From Rhynchopus sp. YZ270_cl-10 (taxonomy: Eukaryota > Euglenozoa > Diplonemea > Diplonemida > Diplonemidae): DNA of 64,000 nt. Below the pieces are notes generated by a model. That model was given only the letters and a program-made list of their open reading frames with translations, had not been told where the DNA came from and searched no databases. The stretch is from the NCBI GenBank assembly GCA_964035575.1, contig OZ037836.1:1984001-2048000 (forward strand). The letters are read 5' to 3'. This document shows positions 22,971 to 34,110 of the stretch, piece by piece. The position numbers and the translations under genes were made by a program. Positions within the stretch are counted from its first letter, which is position 1, and every line of letters begins with the position of its first letter.

Positions 22971-24098
22971 ATGGAAATATGTGTGAAGAGCTTTGACGGA
23001 GAGAAGTACACAGTCGAGGTGGGTGCGGATGATACAACTGCGGACATACGGCGGAAGGTGGTGTCTGCAGCAGAGTTGTGCGAAGACGGCTTTGACATGA
23101 GCTTCGGAGCCGAAGGAGACGACACGACGCAGCTGAGTGCTGGGGACACAGTTGTGCTGACGAAGACGAAGTCGCAGAAGGACGACGCCATTGCAGCTCT
23201 TCGTGACTTGGGTGAGACAAGGCTGACGTCAGAGAGGTTCCAAGGTCTTGCAGATCCCAAGCTGGTTCATTTGTTTCTGCAGGCGGAGGTTGTTACTGAG
23301 ATCCCCTATAGCTTCTTGAGAGATGAGACATTCTCAGAACTTGATCTCAGTGGTGTGCCAGGTGTGACTGCAATAGGCCACTCCTTCGTCTTCAACTGCA
23401 CTGCGTTGCGGACTGTTGATTTATCTGGGTGGAGCAATGTGGCACATATCGGGCCCTACTTTTTCTCTGACATGCGCGCATTGCAAGCACTTGACTTGTC
23501 TGGGTGGAACAATGTGACGCGTGTTGATGATCACTTCGCCAACAATTGCACATCACTGACCACACTGGATATTTCTGGGTGGAAGAACCTCAAGCATACT
23601 GGGCACTCCTTTCTCTCCAAATGCACTGTATTGCAAACACTTGACTTGTCTGGGTGCAGCAAGGTAACGCGGGTTGGTGACGACTTCCTCTCCAGCTGCA
23701 CCTCATTGACCACACTGGATATTTCTGGGTGGAATGCGACGCAGATGGGAAGTTCTTTCCTGTCCCACTGCACCGCATTGCGAAGCCTTGACTTGTCTGG
23801 GTGCAGCAATGTGAAGCGGGTTGATATATACTTTCTCTCCCACTGCACCTCATTGACCACACTGGATATTGCTGGGTGGAACAATGTGACGTACATAGGG
23901 GACTGTTTCCTCTTCAACTGCACTGCATTGCGAGCCCTTGACATGTCTGGGTGGACGAGTGTGCAGCACATCGACACAGCTTTCCTAAGCGGCTGCAAAA
24001 TACCCACAAGCAGCATCAACGTCACCGGATCGAGCAGTGTTGTGTCAGAATATGTGCATGACTATAGCGGTAGCCTCCGCAAATGTGTATGCATGTGA
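22971..24098 (+). CDS. UBL-LRR-CaaX protein, type I, 375 aa
   Basis: Short leader, ACCATGG start. The UBL lacks four residues in the loop after MSFG (FGAEGDD where siblings have FGEKVLAEGDD), an in-frame loss that may shorten a surface loop. Nine LRRs share the FFSDM and GWNATQMG peculiarities with 10697-11836 and are about 90 percent identical to it, so the two are recent duplicates. The tail is GSLRKCVCM. A 10.7-kb insertion sits 119 bases after its stop. Confidence 0.88.
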   Translation: MEICVKSFDGEKYTVEVGADDTTADIRRKVVSAAELCEDGFDMSFGAEGDDTTQLSAGDTVVLTKTKSQKDDAIAALRDLGETRLTSERFQGLADPKLVHLFLQAEVVTEIPYSFLRDETFSELDLSGVPGVTAIGHSFVFNCTALRTVDLSGWSNVAHIGPYFFSDMRALQALDLSGWNNVTRVDDHFANNCTSLTTLDISGWKNLKHTGHSFLSKCTVLQTLDLSGCSKVTRVGDDFLSSCTSLTTLDISGWNATQMGSSFLSHCTALRSLDLSGCSNVKRVDIYFLSHCTSLTTLDIAGWNNVTYIGDCFLFNCTALRALDMSGWTSVQHIDTAFLSGCKIPTSSINVTGSSSVVSEYVHDYSGSLRKCVCM

Positions 24099-24439
24099 GG
24101 CATGTGCATCTTTCGAGAGGCTAGGCGCTCATTGCGATGTTCAGAGAACGAATTTTAGGAAAACTCAGTAACACTGTCACCAGAGGGCTTTGTATTTCAA
24201 CTCTACTTTTTTACATACCGTAATCGTAAGAATTCTGGGGCGTAAAATATTTGGGACGTAAATATTCTGGGACGTAACAAAAACTGGGACATTTTGGGGG
24301 GATCCGTAAATAGACCGGCAACGACCAGACACGTAATTAGTGTGTATAGCCGGTCTTTAGGGTCCGTAAAAAGACCGGCTCTTAAGGATTACCGGCTATA
24401 AGGGCCGGTCCTACCCACCCTCGAAAAAGACCGGCAGAC

Positions 24440-24890
24440 CGGGTGTACAACTGTACACACAAAAAATACCCGATTTTTTGGAAAAAACCAAAGGGACCCT
24501 TTGGTCGTCGAAATTCCCCAGCCAAAATTGGTCGCAAAATCGGCCGATTTTTCAAAAATCTCAAAAAAAAAAAATCCCAAAATTTTTTTTTCACAAGTGT
24601 TTTTGAGGCCTACTCACTACACCCTAGGCACCCTCCTGGGACCAAAAAGTCAAAAAAAGCAAGAATTGAGCTGTTTTGAGCATCTAGAGTTTATTCCCCG
24701 GCCATTTTCTGCACCACCAGTGCACTTTGTATGGGCCAGCGCCTTGTCAAAAAATCGAAAAATCTCAAAAAAAAAAATTTTTTTTTCGGGAAAATTTCGA
24801 CCCCTGAGTTGGGTTTTTGGGCACCAAAAAGTGCAAAAAAACGCAAAAATCGGGTGTTTTGACGATCTGGGGGTAAACCATATGCATTAT
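24440..24890 (+). repeat. Left fold-back arm inside the 10.7-kb element
   Basis: Inverted relative to 29536-29820 and 30376-30680 (shared landmarks GGCGCTGGCCCATACAAA in inverse, CATCTAGAGTTTATTCCCC). Confidence 0.7.
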
Positions 24891-25029
24891 GCACCTTATG
24901 CATTACTACAGGGCCCGCAATTTCGGCTTTTCCTTAGCAAATTCCGCCACAATTTTTTCAACTTACCTTCCTTCACCCCCCTGTAAGGGTAACCGTAGGT
25001 GAAGTAAGGTATAGTATTGAAATCGATGT

Positions 25030-25230
25030 GGGGGGGGGAGTAAAGGGTCAATTTTACAAAACCAGATTTTGAGGAAAATTTTAGCCGAAAATGGGCCCCA
25101 CGTATAAGGAACCGGGCTCATATTTCTCAAAATTTAAGTGGTCAAAAAATTGTCCAATTTTCGAGATTGACCCCACCACTGCACGGGCGGAGCCCAAAAA
25201 TGCAAATAAGGACCCTTTTTAATTTGTTCT
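25030..25230 (+). repeat. Dispersed repeat, inverted copy at 61210-61380
   Basis: It includes GAGATTGACCCCACCACTGC and CTCATATTTCTCAAAATTTA; the copy in the 57.6-63.1 kb element is inverted and partly duplicated. Confidence 0.65.
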
Positions 25231-26299
25231 CTTGAAATGTGTAATTTCATGTTTTCGCGAAAAAAATAACAACTGATCCTACAAGGGTTGAAGGAAGGTG
25301 GTTGAAAACGACAATAACAACAAGAACAACTAATTGCTAAGAAAAAAGCGGGGTGTGCTGTGGAAAACTCCGCACGATTTTCGAAACCACCGTAGCATCC
25401 TGGCGATTTGCTGGAGGTGCTGATGCGCCTGGTGTGATCGATGTGTTGTAGTCTGTGCATTCTGTGTTCCTTCCGCACTGCTCCAACGACGACGACAATG
25501 TGGGGAGCCTGTGGACAAAAACGAGCTGGGCCACGCCGAGCCTGCCGACCGGGCGTCCAACAGCGCTATCGAGCAGATGGTGCTGGACGAAGAGGACAGC
25601 CCCCCTTCTTGAACGTTTCAGATGCTGGCGTCCCAGTGGGTCTGGCAGCGTACGAATAGCATTGGCATACCTGCAGAAGAGCAGAATGCTGGGCGTGTTG
25701 TAGATTATTTCTACAGGATGGAGTTCCACCTCACACCCCGTTTTTTTTCCGATAGCAATTACTTGTTTTTTTTCGATTTTGGCAAAGGCAAATCTCAGGC
25801 AAAAAGAAATCACCCCGATAATGGGTCCTTGGGTGTCCAAAGATGCCAAAAACACAAAAAAAATTGATGTTTTGACCATCGGTGGGCACCTAAAACGCAC
25901 TTTTCTGCCCAAAAAATGAATATCGATTTTTCTTAGCGTTCTTATAGCCGTGATTTTTCAGTTTTTTTTCGCAAAGGTGAAAAAAAAATTCACCCAAAAT
26001 AGTGGGTCCTTGGGAGACCAAAAACGCAAAAAAAACGCAACATTTTGGTGTTTTGACCCTTCAGAAGCACCCAAAACGCACTTTTGTGTACCAAAACACG
26101 CATATTTCACATTTCCTTAGCAATTCCTTTCACAAGTACAAGGCGATTTTTGACCAGACAAAAAAAATTTTATTGCCCAAAAACGGGCGTGGTAGGCACC
26201 CGAAGTCATAAAATGGCCCAAAGGAGGCTACGCTAAATCTCGTAAAAATCGCAAAACCTGAAAAAACCTGCAGAATTTTTGGGGCTTTTTTAGGCAAAA

Positions 26300-26460
26300 A
26301 ATAGTGAGGGGAGTTGGGTCCAGTCATAGGGGGTATAGCATATTTTTTGTAAAATTCTTCAAAAAAACGAGGATTTTTGCTGGGTACAATGCAAATTTCA
26401 GAAAAATCCCAATTTTCGACGGTCATATTTGGAGCAAATTATCCGCCCACGCACCCCGAT
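26300..26460 (+). repeat. Dispersed repeat, copy 1 of 3
   Basis: It starts GTGAGGGGAGTTGGGTCCAG. Further copies are at 28905-29085 (same strand) and 34375-34530 (inverted). Confidence 0.7.
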
Positions 26461-26519
26461 TTTGTGTCAAAAACCGACTTTGCTCAGAAGTTGTGAGAGG
26501 TCCTCCCCTACACTTATTT

Positions 26520-26800
26520 TCATAAAAGTGGATCTGGTGGCGACTTGCAGAGCAGTCGTTGCGACACCGCGACAGAGGTTCCAATTCCATTAGCTATTTC
26601 CCTGTTCAAGGCTACCAATCTGACACAAACCACACGATGGAGTGGCCGGACCCTTTTGGCCGGACCCCGAGTCAGCCCGGCGGACTCGGGGTGAGCGCTC
26701 AGTCCGGATTGGACTGAGTACCCCGCGCGGACCCTATTTAGGGTACCCCGGTCCGTTGCACCACAACCGAGTGTGAGCAATGACACAAGGGGGTATGATT
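26520..26800. other. GC-rich palindromic segment
   Basis: Nested short palindromes such as GGCCGGACCC and CCGGACTGA-type arms. No gene seen. Confidence 0.45.
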
Positions 26801-26937
26801 AGTTGCATGACAAGACTAAATAATGACAAGGCCTGTTAGTCTTGTCATGTAACTGGTCATGCACCTTGTCATGTCATGTCACTTTACATGTAAAGTACAT
26901 GTAAAAAAAGTTACATGGAAAGCACATGTAAAAGCGC

Positions 26938-27064
26938 ATGTCATGTCATGTCATGTCATGTCATGTCATGTCATGTCATGTCATGTCATGTCATGTCATG
27001 TCATGTCATGTCATGTCATGTCATGTCATGTCATGTCATGTCATGTCATGTCATGTCATGTCAT
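26938..27064. repeat. 5-base satellite (CATGT)n
   Basis: About 25 perfect copies, preceded by looser CATGTAA repeats. Confidence 0.95.
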
Positions 27065-27169
27065 TTTACTTCACCGTCGTGTATACTCCGGACATGGATA
27101 CCCACACAGAATACACGGTTACCCAGACATCTGTCAGGCAATCACTGATTCACATTAACACAGGTCGGG

Positions 27170-27972
27170 CAGGTGCTGCCTGCCCATCCTCTTTTTCCTG
27201 TCTGCTATCGATTCCAGGTTCACAAGGGATACACAAAACCACACAAAGCGCGATCGCGCTTCTTCGGCAACGTGTCGAAATCAGTGCGTCACACGGCCCT
27301 GAGCCCCTCTAAGCCAGTGATGGCCGCAGACGTGTATGCGTCTGCGGACGCTGCAGGTTTTCTCTTAGTGGCTAAGCCAGGGGACCTGAGGGTTCAACAC
27401 CGTTGGGACGCATTGAGAGGGCGGGAAGTGTCGGGGACACTGTATGGGCGGTTCTACGCCAAGTCCGCTCAAAAACCCTTGTAGACGCGGTGGAATGACA
27501 GTAAAGGCAAAGCGCCCCATCCACTAGTGGGCCTGCCGAAGGTGTCCTCATTGGTGATGGGAGACTGGGTCTAGGAAACCGAGAAAAGGCGACGTGTGGT
27601 GTATTAGGTGCCCGCATGCAAATGTGGACTCTGAAGAAGTATTTTCATCATAAGAAGATAAAGAAGACGAGGCACATGCGGGGGCAGTGCTTTAGTCGAG
27701 TCTACGACCGTGTCTAGTGCAGGGCTATTGTAGACTGAGCTGCAAGACCAAGGGTAGGAATTGGGCATTGCCATCTCTGAAAGTCATACGAGGTGTTTTT
27801 TTTTCAAAGGGAGGGACCGGGTGAGGCAGTGACGGCAGATCTGCTCCATCATTTACGCCAGAATAATTTCCCTTAACTTTGATCACTCCCCGACCCATTG
27901 ATGGGCACCTAAGCGCATGACATTGGTCACTACGATCCAAATACGGACTAAAGGTGACCACGTTGTCTTGGT
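27170..27972 (+). other. GC-rich coding-like island, first part
   Basis: Its base composition differs sharply from the AT-rich surroundings. A frame at 27173-27484 includes the plausible peptide VMAADVYASADAAGFLLVAK but no recognisable domain. It may be old mobile DNA. Confidence 0.35.
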
Positions 27973-28515
27973 TTGGCTGTATGCAAACACAATTACCCTA
28001 CACAATGCCTGGGTACCAAAGCCCGCCTGCCCTGGGACAAGGCTGCGGACACCCCGTCACTTTCCGTGGACTTTGACTGGAGCCGGCTCCCCTTGAGGGC
28101 GCCTTCGTCGTGGAAATACGGCCCTGAGCGACACACTGCTTTTCTTGCGTGGCTGAGGTCTCTGGAATTCGTTGAGGACAGCAACAGTTGCATCAGCAAC
28201 ATTGAGCTGGGTATTAGCTTTGGGGTATACTCAGGCATCTCGCTGCGACAGTGCAAACAGGTCGCCCATGCCCTTTCTGTGCGTGAGCGGGGGAAGGTGA
28301 TGTCCCTCTGGCTTCGATGGTTCCGGAAGCACTGCACCGAGAACAAGCTGGACTGCCCCGTTCCCGGAGAGAAAGTGACGATGGTGCACTGCCTACGGCC
28401 TATCGGTGCACCTCCGGTCTGGTGGGCACACTCCACGTGCCAAACTCTGCGCCGGCAGCATTGCCACTATCCTGAAGTACCTGACGAGGTCCATCAGTTC
28501 CCTGTCCGACCGTGA
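27973..28515 (+). CDS. Unknown ORF in GC-rich island, 180 aa
   Basis: The frame has protein-like composition: Trp-rich, with an amphipathic stretch around residues 90-125 (LRQCKQVAHALSVRERGKV then LWLRWFRKH). No family is recognised. It is the longest coding-like sequence within the 10.7-kb element and may be part of that element or of another mobile element captured by it. The start is the first in-frame initiator-like codon; an ATG is not secure. Probably not functional on its own. Confidence 0.35.
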   Translation: MAVCKHNYPTQCLGTKARLPWDKAADTPSLSVDFDWSRLPLRAPSSWKYGPERHTAFLAWLRSLEFVEDSNSCISNIELGISFGVYSGISLRQCKQVAHALSVRERGKVMSLWLRWFRKHCTENKLDCPVPGEKVTMVHCLRPIGAPPVWWAHSTCQTLRRQHCHYPEVPDEVHQFPVRP

Positions 28516-29535
28516 CTGGGGCACCTGCCCCCTCCCCGCCTACGACACCACCATCACTGCGCGTGCCGCTCAGTGGACCTCGCCCCGACGACGCCTGCGT
28601 AACAATACCGCCACCCCTGCCACCCCTACAAGCCTTGTGCGACGGGGAACGCCAAGGCAGCGCATCACCATCGTGTCCCCTCCCGTTCTACCAGAACCTG
28701 AGCCGCCTGCACTGCCTGATACAGTGCCCGACAAACCGCCCTGAGCCTGGCCCCACCGCCCCAAAAGGGCGTCAATCAAGAAGAAAACGCTCAACTTCCC
28801 CCGAGCATGAAACGAGAATAAAGGAGGTACCCTAAAATAGTGATTTTAAATAAAAACGCTAAAAAAGCTAGGAATTTGGGGGGCTTTTTTCGGGGGAAAA
28901 AAGGGTGAGGGGAGTTGGGTCCAGTCATAGGGGGTATAGCATATTTTTTGGAAAATTCTTCAAAAAATCAAGGATTTTTGCTGGGCACAATGAAAATTTT
29001 CAGAAAAATCCCAATTTTCGGCCAAATTTGGAGCAAATTATGGCCCACCCACCCCGATTTTGGGTCAAAAACCGACTTCATTTTTGCACAGGAGTGCCTA
29101 CGATTTCGTAAACCAGAGGTCCTCTGGATGCATGCATTGATAAACACAACACTGGAAATTGCAAGGAACGGGTCTGCATGTGCGTGTTCTCACCACAGTC
29201 ACAGGGTATGCACAAAATGACCGAAGTGCAATGGCGATAATGGAAAGATAGATGCCGGCATTGGTGAATTGCTGGAGTTCTGCACAGGAAGCTAGCATGA
29301 CGTAGAATTACTGTGTGAACAAAATGACCGTATTTTGGTTGAAAATTTGACTTACGACGAAAATTTTTTTCATAATTTGCCCAATCGAAGGTTTTCCTTG
29401 GATTTTTTGGGCCATTTTATGACGTACCACGCCCGATTTTGGGCGAAAAAAAAATTTTTTTTTTGGTCAAAAATCGCCTTGTATTACCACTGTATTGGTG
29501 TAGGCTTGTACACAGAAGTGTGTTTTGTGTAACCA

Positions 29536-29820
29536 CAGATGGTCAAAACACCCGATTTTTGCATTTTTTTGCATTTTTTGGTGCCCAAAGACCCACCTCA
29601 GTGGTCGAAATTTTCCCGAAAAAAAAATTTTTTTTTTGAGATTTTTCGATTTTTTGACAAGGCGCTGGCCCATACAAAGTGCACTGGTGGTGCAGAAAAT
29701 GGCTGGGGAATAAACTCTAGATGCTCAAAACAGCCCAATTCTTGCTTTTTTTGCTTTTTTGGTCCCAGAAGGGTACCCAGGTGTAGTGAGCAGGCCTCAA
29801 AAGCACTTGTGAAAAAAATT
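29536..29820 (-). repeat. Right fold-back arm, copy 1
   Basis: Inverse match of 24590-24880. Confidence 0.7.
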
Positions 29821-29827
29821 CAACAAC

Positions 29828-30073
29828 ATGGGGTGTCCAGCGACCGCCGAGGCGTGGAAGGACACGTTCTACCCGAACACGCTTCAGCACCAGTCGCTGG
29901 CAGCGGGAGGGGATTGGCAGTCGGTGGATGACGCCCTCGCCTGCCTCTACCTGTGGAAAGAAGCGAAGAAGCCGTCGATGAGCTCCGACGAGGTGGAAGA
30001 GGCTTACACCCTCTACAACCGTCTGCGGGGCCTAAAGCGGAGCAGGAACTCGCGGCCGTCCCAGAGCACTTGA
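29828..30073 (+). CDS. Small ORF, 81 aa, unknown
   Basis: The peptide starts MGCPATAEAWKDTFYPNT and has a helical, charged second half (SSDEVEEAYTLYNRL) and a basic end. Composition and GC content are gene-like in contrast to the flanking AT-rich arms, which it separates. No family recognised; it could be a gag-like fragment or a captured exon. Confidence 0.35.
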   Translation: MGCPATAEAWKDTFYPNTLQHQSLAAGGDWQSVDDALACLYLWKEAKKPSMSSDEVEEAYTLYNRLRGLKRSRNSRPSQST

Positions 30074-30375
30074 GTTTTTCTTTTTCATTCTTTACTTTTG
30101 TTTGGCTTTTAGCCTCCCCCCTCCCCCTTTGCCTATTGGTTTTATTTTATTTTATTTTTAGAATTAGAGTGTACAGCTAGGTAGGACCAGACGTCGTTAA
30201 CAGCTATGAACCAAAGAGGTTCTCAGTGTCGTCGGCCAAGCCCCTTCACCAAAAAAGACTACAACAAGAAAACAAACACACAGAAAAAAAAAGTAAAAGA
30301 ATGCCCTTCCTCAGTCCGGAAGTATCACCTCAACCGGTCACACCTGCCGTAAAATAGAGAGAGGTTACAGAATAC

Positions 30376-30680
30376 AAAAAAAAAAAAAAAAATTTTTTTT
30401 TGAGATTTTTCGATTTTTCGCTAAGGCGCTGGCCCATACAAAATGGCTGGGGTGGTACAAAAAATGGCTGGGGAATTGACTCTAGATGCTCAAAACAGCC
30501 CAATTCTTGCTTTTTTGGACTTTTTGGTCCCAGAAGGGTACCCAGGTGTAGTGAACAGGCCTCAAAAACACTTGTGAAAAAAAAAAAAATTTTTTTTTTT
30601 TTTTGAGATTTTTGAAAAATCGGCAGATTTTGTGACCAATTTTGGCTGGGGAATTTCGACGACCAAAGGGTCCCCCCTGT
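30376..30680 (-). repeat. Right fold-back arm, copy 2
   Basis: A second inverse match of the 24480-24760 arm, with a small internal duplication of the AAAATGGCTGGGG segment. Confidence 0.7.
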
Positions 30681-30690
30681 GGAAAAAAAC

Positions 30691-30739
30691 GCTAATTGGC
30701 GCGAATTTCATACCCTAATCGTGTCGCGCCAATTAGCGT
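30691..30739. repeat. Perfect inverted repeat
   Basis: GCTAATTGGCGCGA and its exact complement around a 20-base loop; a third partial copy lies at 30772-30790. Confidence 0.8.
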
Positions 30740-30974
30740 TTTTTTTCGCGAAAAAACGGCTAAGTACAAAACGCGAATTGGCGCGAATTGGGGCAACCAG
30801 GGGCGAATATTAGGGTACCTCCAAAGCGGACTAGAACCGCCCACCCACAACGTCTGCTTCGCCCCCATGTGATGATGGACCGGTGGGGAGCAACCTTAGC
30901 GTCATCAGTGCGACATCTCCCACACAGGAGATATCATCAGCGTGTTCATCAGCGGTTACTTAACAGCGTTTTGA

Positions 30975-31040
30975 AAAGTGGAGTTCATCCTCGGGTGTCC
31001 ACACTAAGACAACCCAGTTTTCAAAATAAAAAACAGAACA
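30975..31040 (+). repeat. Fragment of LRR upstream region
   Basis: GTGGAGTTCATCCTCGGGTG, then CCACACTAAGACAAC, matches the sequence between the upstream element and leader of type I genes, with several changes. It is a captured or ancient fragment. Confidence 0.55.
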
Positions 31041-31408
31041 CCGGGGAGAGGAGCAAGGTAGCGCTGCCGCCTCGTGGCAAACTGGTTAGTGCTTTCGCAC
31101 CGTTCACACTTGTACTGAATATGCGAGACGTCTTCCCAGTTGCACGTCACGTCGATAAAATCCAGCGCCGAGTTGTACGCACTCCCGATGCTGGACACCA
31201 TAGTGTTCTCCTGTATGCAGCTGTCAGATGGCGCATGATAGCAAGTAGTAACGCTGCAAACACAAAAACACCTCCATTTGGAGTTCCGGTAAGGTATGCA
31301 CTAGAGTTCCGAACTGCGCCGCAGGCCCCCAATTGCATAGGGGGGTCTGGGGGGTTTGGGGGGCAAAGCCCCCCAATGGGGGGTTCGGGGGGCGAAGCCC
31401 CCCGGCGA

Positions 31409-34110
31409 TCTTTTTTGGCCTGAAATTTGCCTGAAATTTGCCAAAATCAAAAATGAGTTTTGTGAAGGAATTTGCTAAGGAAAACACCCAATAATAGGCC
31501 ACTGTAGCAGTGCATATGATTCACCCACAGATGCTCAAAACATCAAAATTTTGCCGTTTTTTGCATTTTTCGGTGCACAAGGTCCCAAGGTCAGGCCCAA
31601 AAAAATAACTATTTATTCGAGTGAAATAAGAACTATTTTATTTCACGCGCCACTAAAAAGGTGCCCGAGTGCGTTATTTCCCGAGCGAAGCGAGGGGAAT
31701 AAGAGTCACGAGGGTGCCTTTTTAGTGGCAAGTGCAAGAAAATGTTCTTATTTCACTCAATATGTAATTTTATTCCACAAGTGAAAAACGTATTTATGGT
31801 CGTAACTGGCCTAAACGTTGAGCCTAGCACCCACTTTTCACTTTCACGCTTTTTGGGGTAAAATTACGAACAAAAACAGCGTGAAAAAAAAAATATTTTA
31901 TTTGCAAAGGCATTTTGCAGGCAATTTTTTTTTTTTCACTCCGTGATATTTTATTTCACTCTCTGGGTTACCCTAGTGCAATTTGCGTGAAATAAAACGA
32001 ATCTTATTTCACTCACTTTTTAGGCCAGTTACGACCATAAAACGTTTTTCACGCGTGGTATAAAAATTTTTTTTTCCAGGCTTGAAAAAGTAGTTGTCGA
32101 AAAAAAAATTTTTTTTTTTTTTTTGAAAATTTTTTTCTCGACATCTACTTTTCCAAGCCTGGGAAAATACCGGTAGGGGTACGTCATAGAGTAAAAACCA
32201 ATGTAGGAAAATACCAGTTCTTTTTCCAGGCTTGAAAAAGTAGATGTCGAAAAAAAATTTTTGGTCGAAAAAAAAAAAATTTTTTTTTGGACCCTCGGAC
32301 CACCTGGCGGGGCCTGTGTTGAAGAAATGTTGAAAAAAAACCGAAAATTTGGGCTCAAATGGGCATTTTCATGCAGGACCTCTGAAATGTGAATGATTCG
32401 TTTTTTGGGCAGAGAAGTGCGTTTTAGGTGCCCACAGAAGGCCAAAACATCAATTTTTTTGTGTTTTTGGCATGTTTGGACACCCAAGGACCCACTACCA
32501 GGGGTGACTTTTTTTTGGCCTGAAATTTGCCTTTGCCAAAATCAAAAATGAGTTTTGTGAAGGAATTTGCTAAGGAAAACACCCAATAATAGGCCACTGT
32601 AGCAGTGCATATGATTCACCCACAGATGCTCAAAACATCAAAATTTTGCCGTTTTTTGAATTTTTCGGTGCACAAGGTCCCAAGGTCAGGCCCAAAAAAA
32701 AATTTTTTTTTTCCAGGCTTGAAAAAGTAGTTGTCGAAAAAAAAAATTTTTTTTTTTTTTTGAAAATTTTTTTCTCGACATCTACTTTTCCAAGCCTGGG
32801 AAAATACCGGTAGGGGTACGTCATAGAGTAAAAACCAATGTAGGAAAATACCAGTTCTTTTTCCAGGCTTGAAAAAGTAGATGTCGAAAAAAAATTTTTG
32901 GTCGAAAAAAAAAATTTTTTTTTTTGGACCCTCGGACCACCTGGCGGGGCCTGTGTTGAAGAAATGTTGAAAAAAAACCGAAAATTTGGGCTCAAATGGG
33001 CATTTTCATGCAGGACCTCTGAAATGTGAATGATTCGTTTTTTGGGCAGAGAAGTGCGTTTTAGGTGCCCACAGAAGGCCAAAACATCAATTTTTTTGTG
33101 TTTTTGGCATGTTTGGACACCCAAGGACCCACTACCAGGGGTGACTTTTTTTTGGCCTGAAATTTGCCTTTGCCAAAATCAAAAATGAGTTTTGTGAAGG
33201 AATTTGCTAAGGAAAACACCCAATAATAGGCCACTGTAGCAGTGCATATGATTCACCCACAGATGCTCAAAACACCAAAATTTTGCCGTTTTTTGCATTT
33301 TTCGGTGCACAAGGTCCCAAGGTCAGGCCCAAAAAAAAAATTTTTTTTTCCAGGCTTGAAAAAGTAGTTGTCGAAAAAAAAAAATTTTTTTTTTTTTTTT
33401 GAAAATTTTTTTCTCGACATCTACTTTTCCAAGCCTGGGAAAATACCGGTAGGGGTACGTCATAGAGTAAAAACCAATGTAGGAAAATACCAGTTCTTTT
33501 TCCAGGCTTGAAAAAGTAGATGTCGAAAAAAAATTTTTGGTCGAAAAAAAAAAATTTTTTTTTTGGACCCTCGGACCACCTGGCGGGGCCTGTGTTGAAG
33601 AAATGTTGAAAAAAAACCGAAAATTTGGGCTCAAATGGGCATTTTCATGCAGGACCTCTGAAATGTGAATGATTCGTTTTTTGGGCAGAGAAGTGCGTTT
33701 TAGGTGCCCACAGAAGGCCAAAACATCAATTTTTTTGTGTTTTTGGCATGTTTGGACACCCAAGGACCTACTACCAGGGGTGACTTTTTTTTGGCCTGAA
33801 ATTTGCCTTTGCCAAAATCAAAAATGAGTTTTGTGAAGGAATTTGCTAAGGAAAACACCCAATAATAGGCCACTGTAGCAGTGCGTATGGTTCACCCACA
33901 GATGGTCAAAACATCAAAATTTTGCCGTTTTTTGCATTTTTCGGTGCACAAGGACCCAAGGTCAGGGCCAAAAAAAAAAATTTTTTTTCCAGGCTTGGAA
34001 AAGTAGTTGTCGAAAAAAAAAAAAATTTTTTTTTTTTTTGAAAATTTTTTCTCGACATCTACTTTTCCAAGCTTGGAAAAAAAACTGATATTTACTGGTA
34101 TCAACTGGTA
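31409..34110. repeat. Tandem array of about 638-base units
   Basis: Unit starts (GGCCTGAAATTTGCC) fall at about 31409, 32517, 33154 and 33793; the last unit is partial. The first unit is lengthened by an inserted element at about 31607-32060. Units differ by few bases, mostly in A or T runs. Each includes an internal hairpin-prone pair (CTACTTTTCCAAGCCTGG and its near complement). Confidence 0.85.
31777..32060. mobile_element. Small inverted-repeat element in the first tandem unit
   Basis: The ends share GTGAAAAACGT, TATGGTCGTAACTGGCCTAA in inverse orientation over about 40 bases. It is missing from the other tandem units, so it inserted after the array formed. Sequence at 31607-31776 with GTGAAATAA motifs may belong to the same event. 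Confidence 0.55.

Larger units (their letters stand above)
28823..30822. repeat. Inverted-end block nested in the 10.7-kb element
   Basis: It is bounded by GGAGGTACCCTAA and its complement TTAGGGTACCTCC. The GC-rich island seems to resume after it (AAAGCGGACTAGAACCG), so a nested insertion is plausible. The inverted ends are only 13 bases. Confidence 0.45.

Noticed and set aside
27380-27410. A T-loop-like GGTTCAACACC
   Set aside because: No cloverleaf can be formed around it.
31050-31140. A tRNA-like stretch (GTGGCAAACTGGTTAGTGC)
   Set aside because: The D-arm-like part is suggestive, but no T-arm or acceptor stem closes; not a tRNA.
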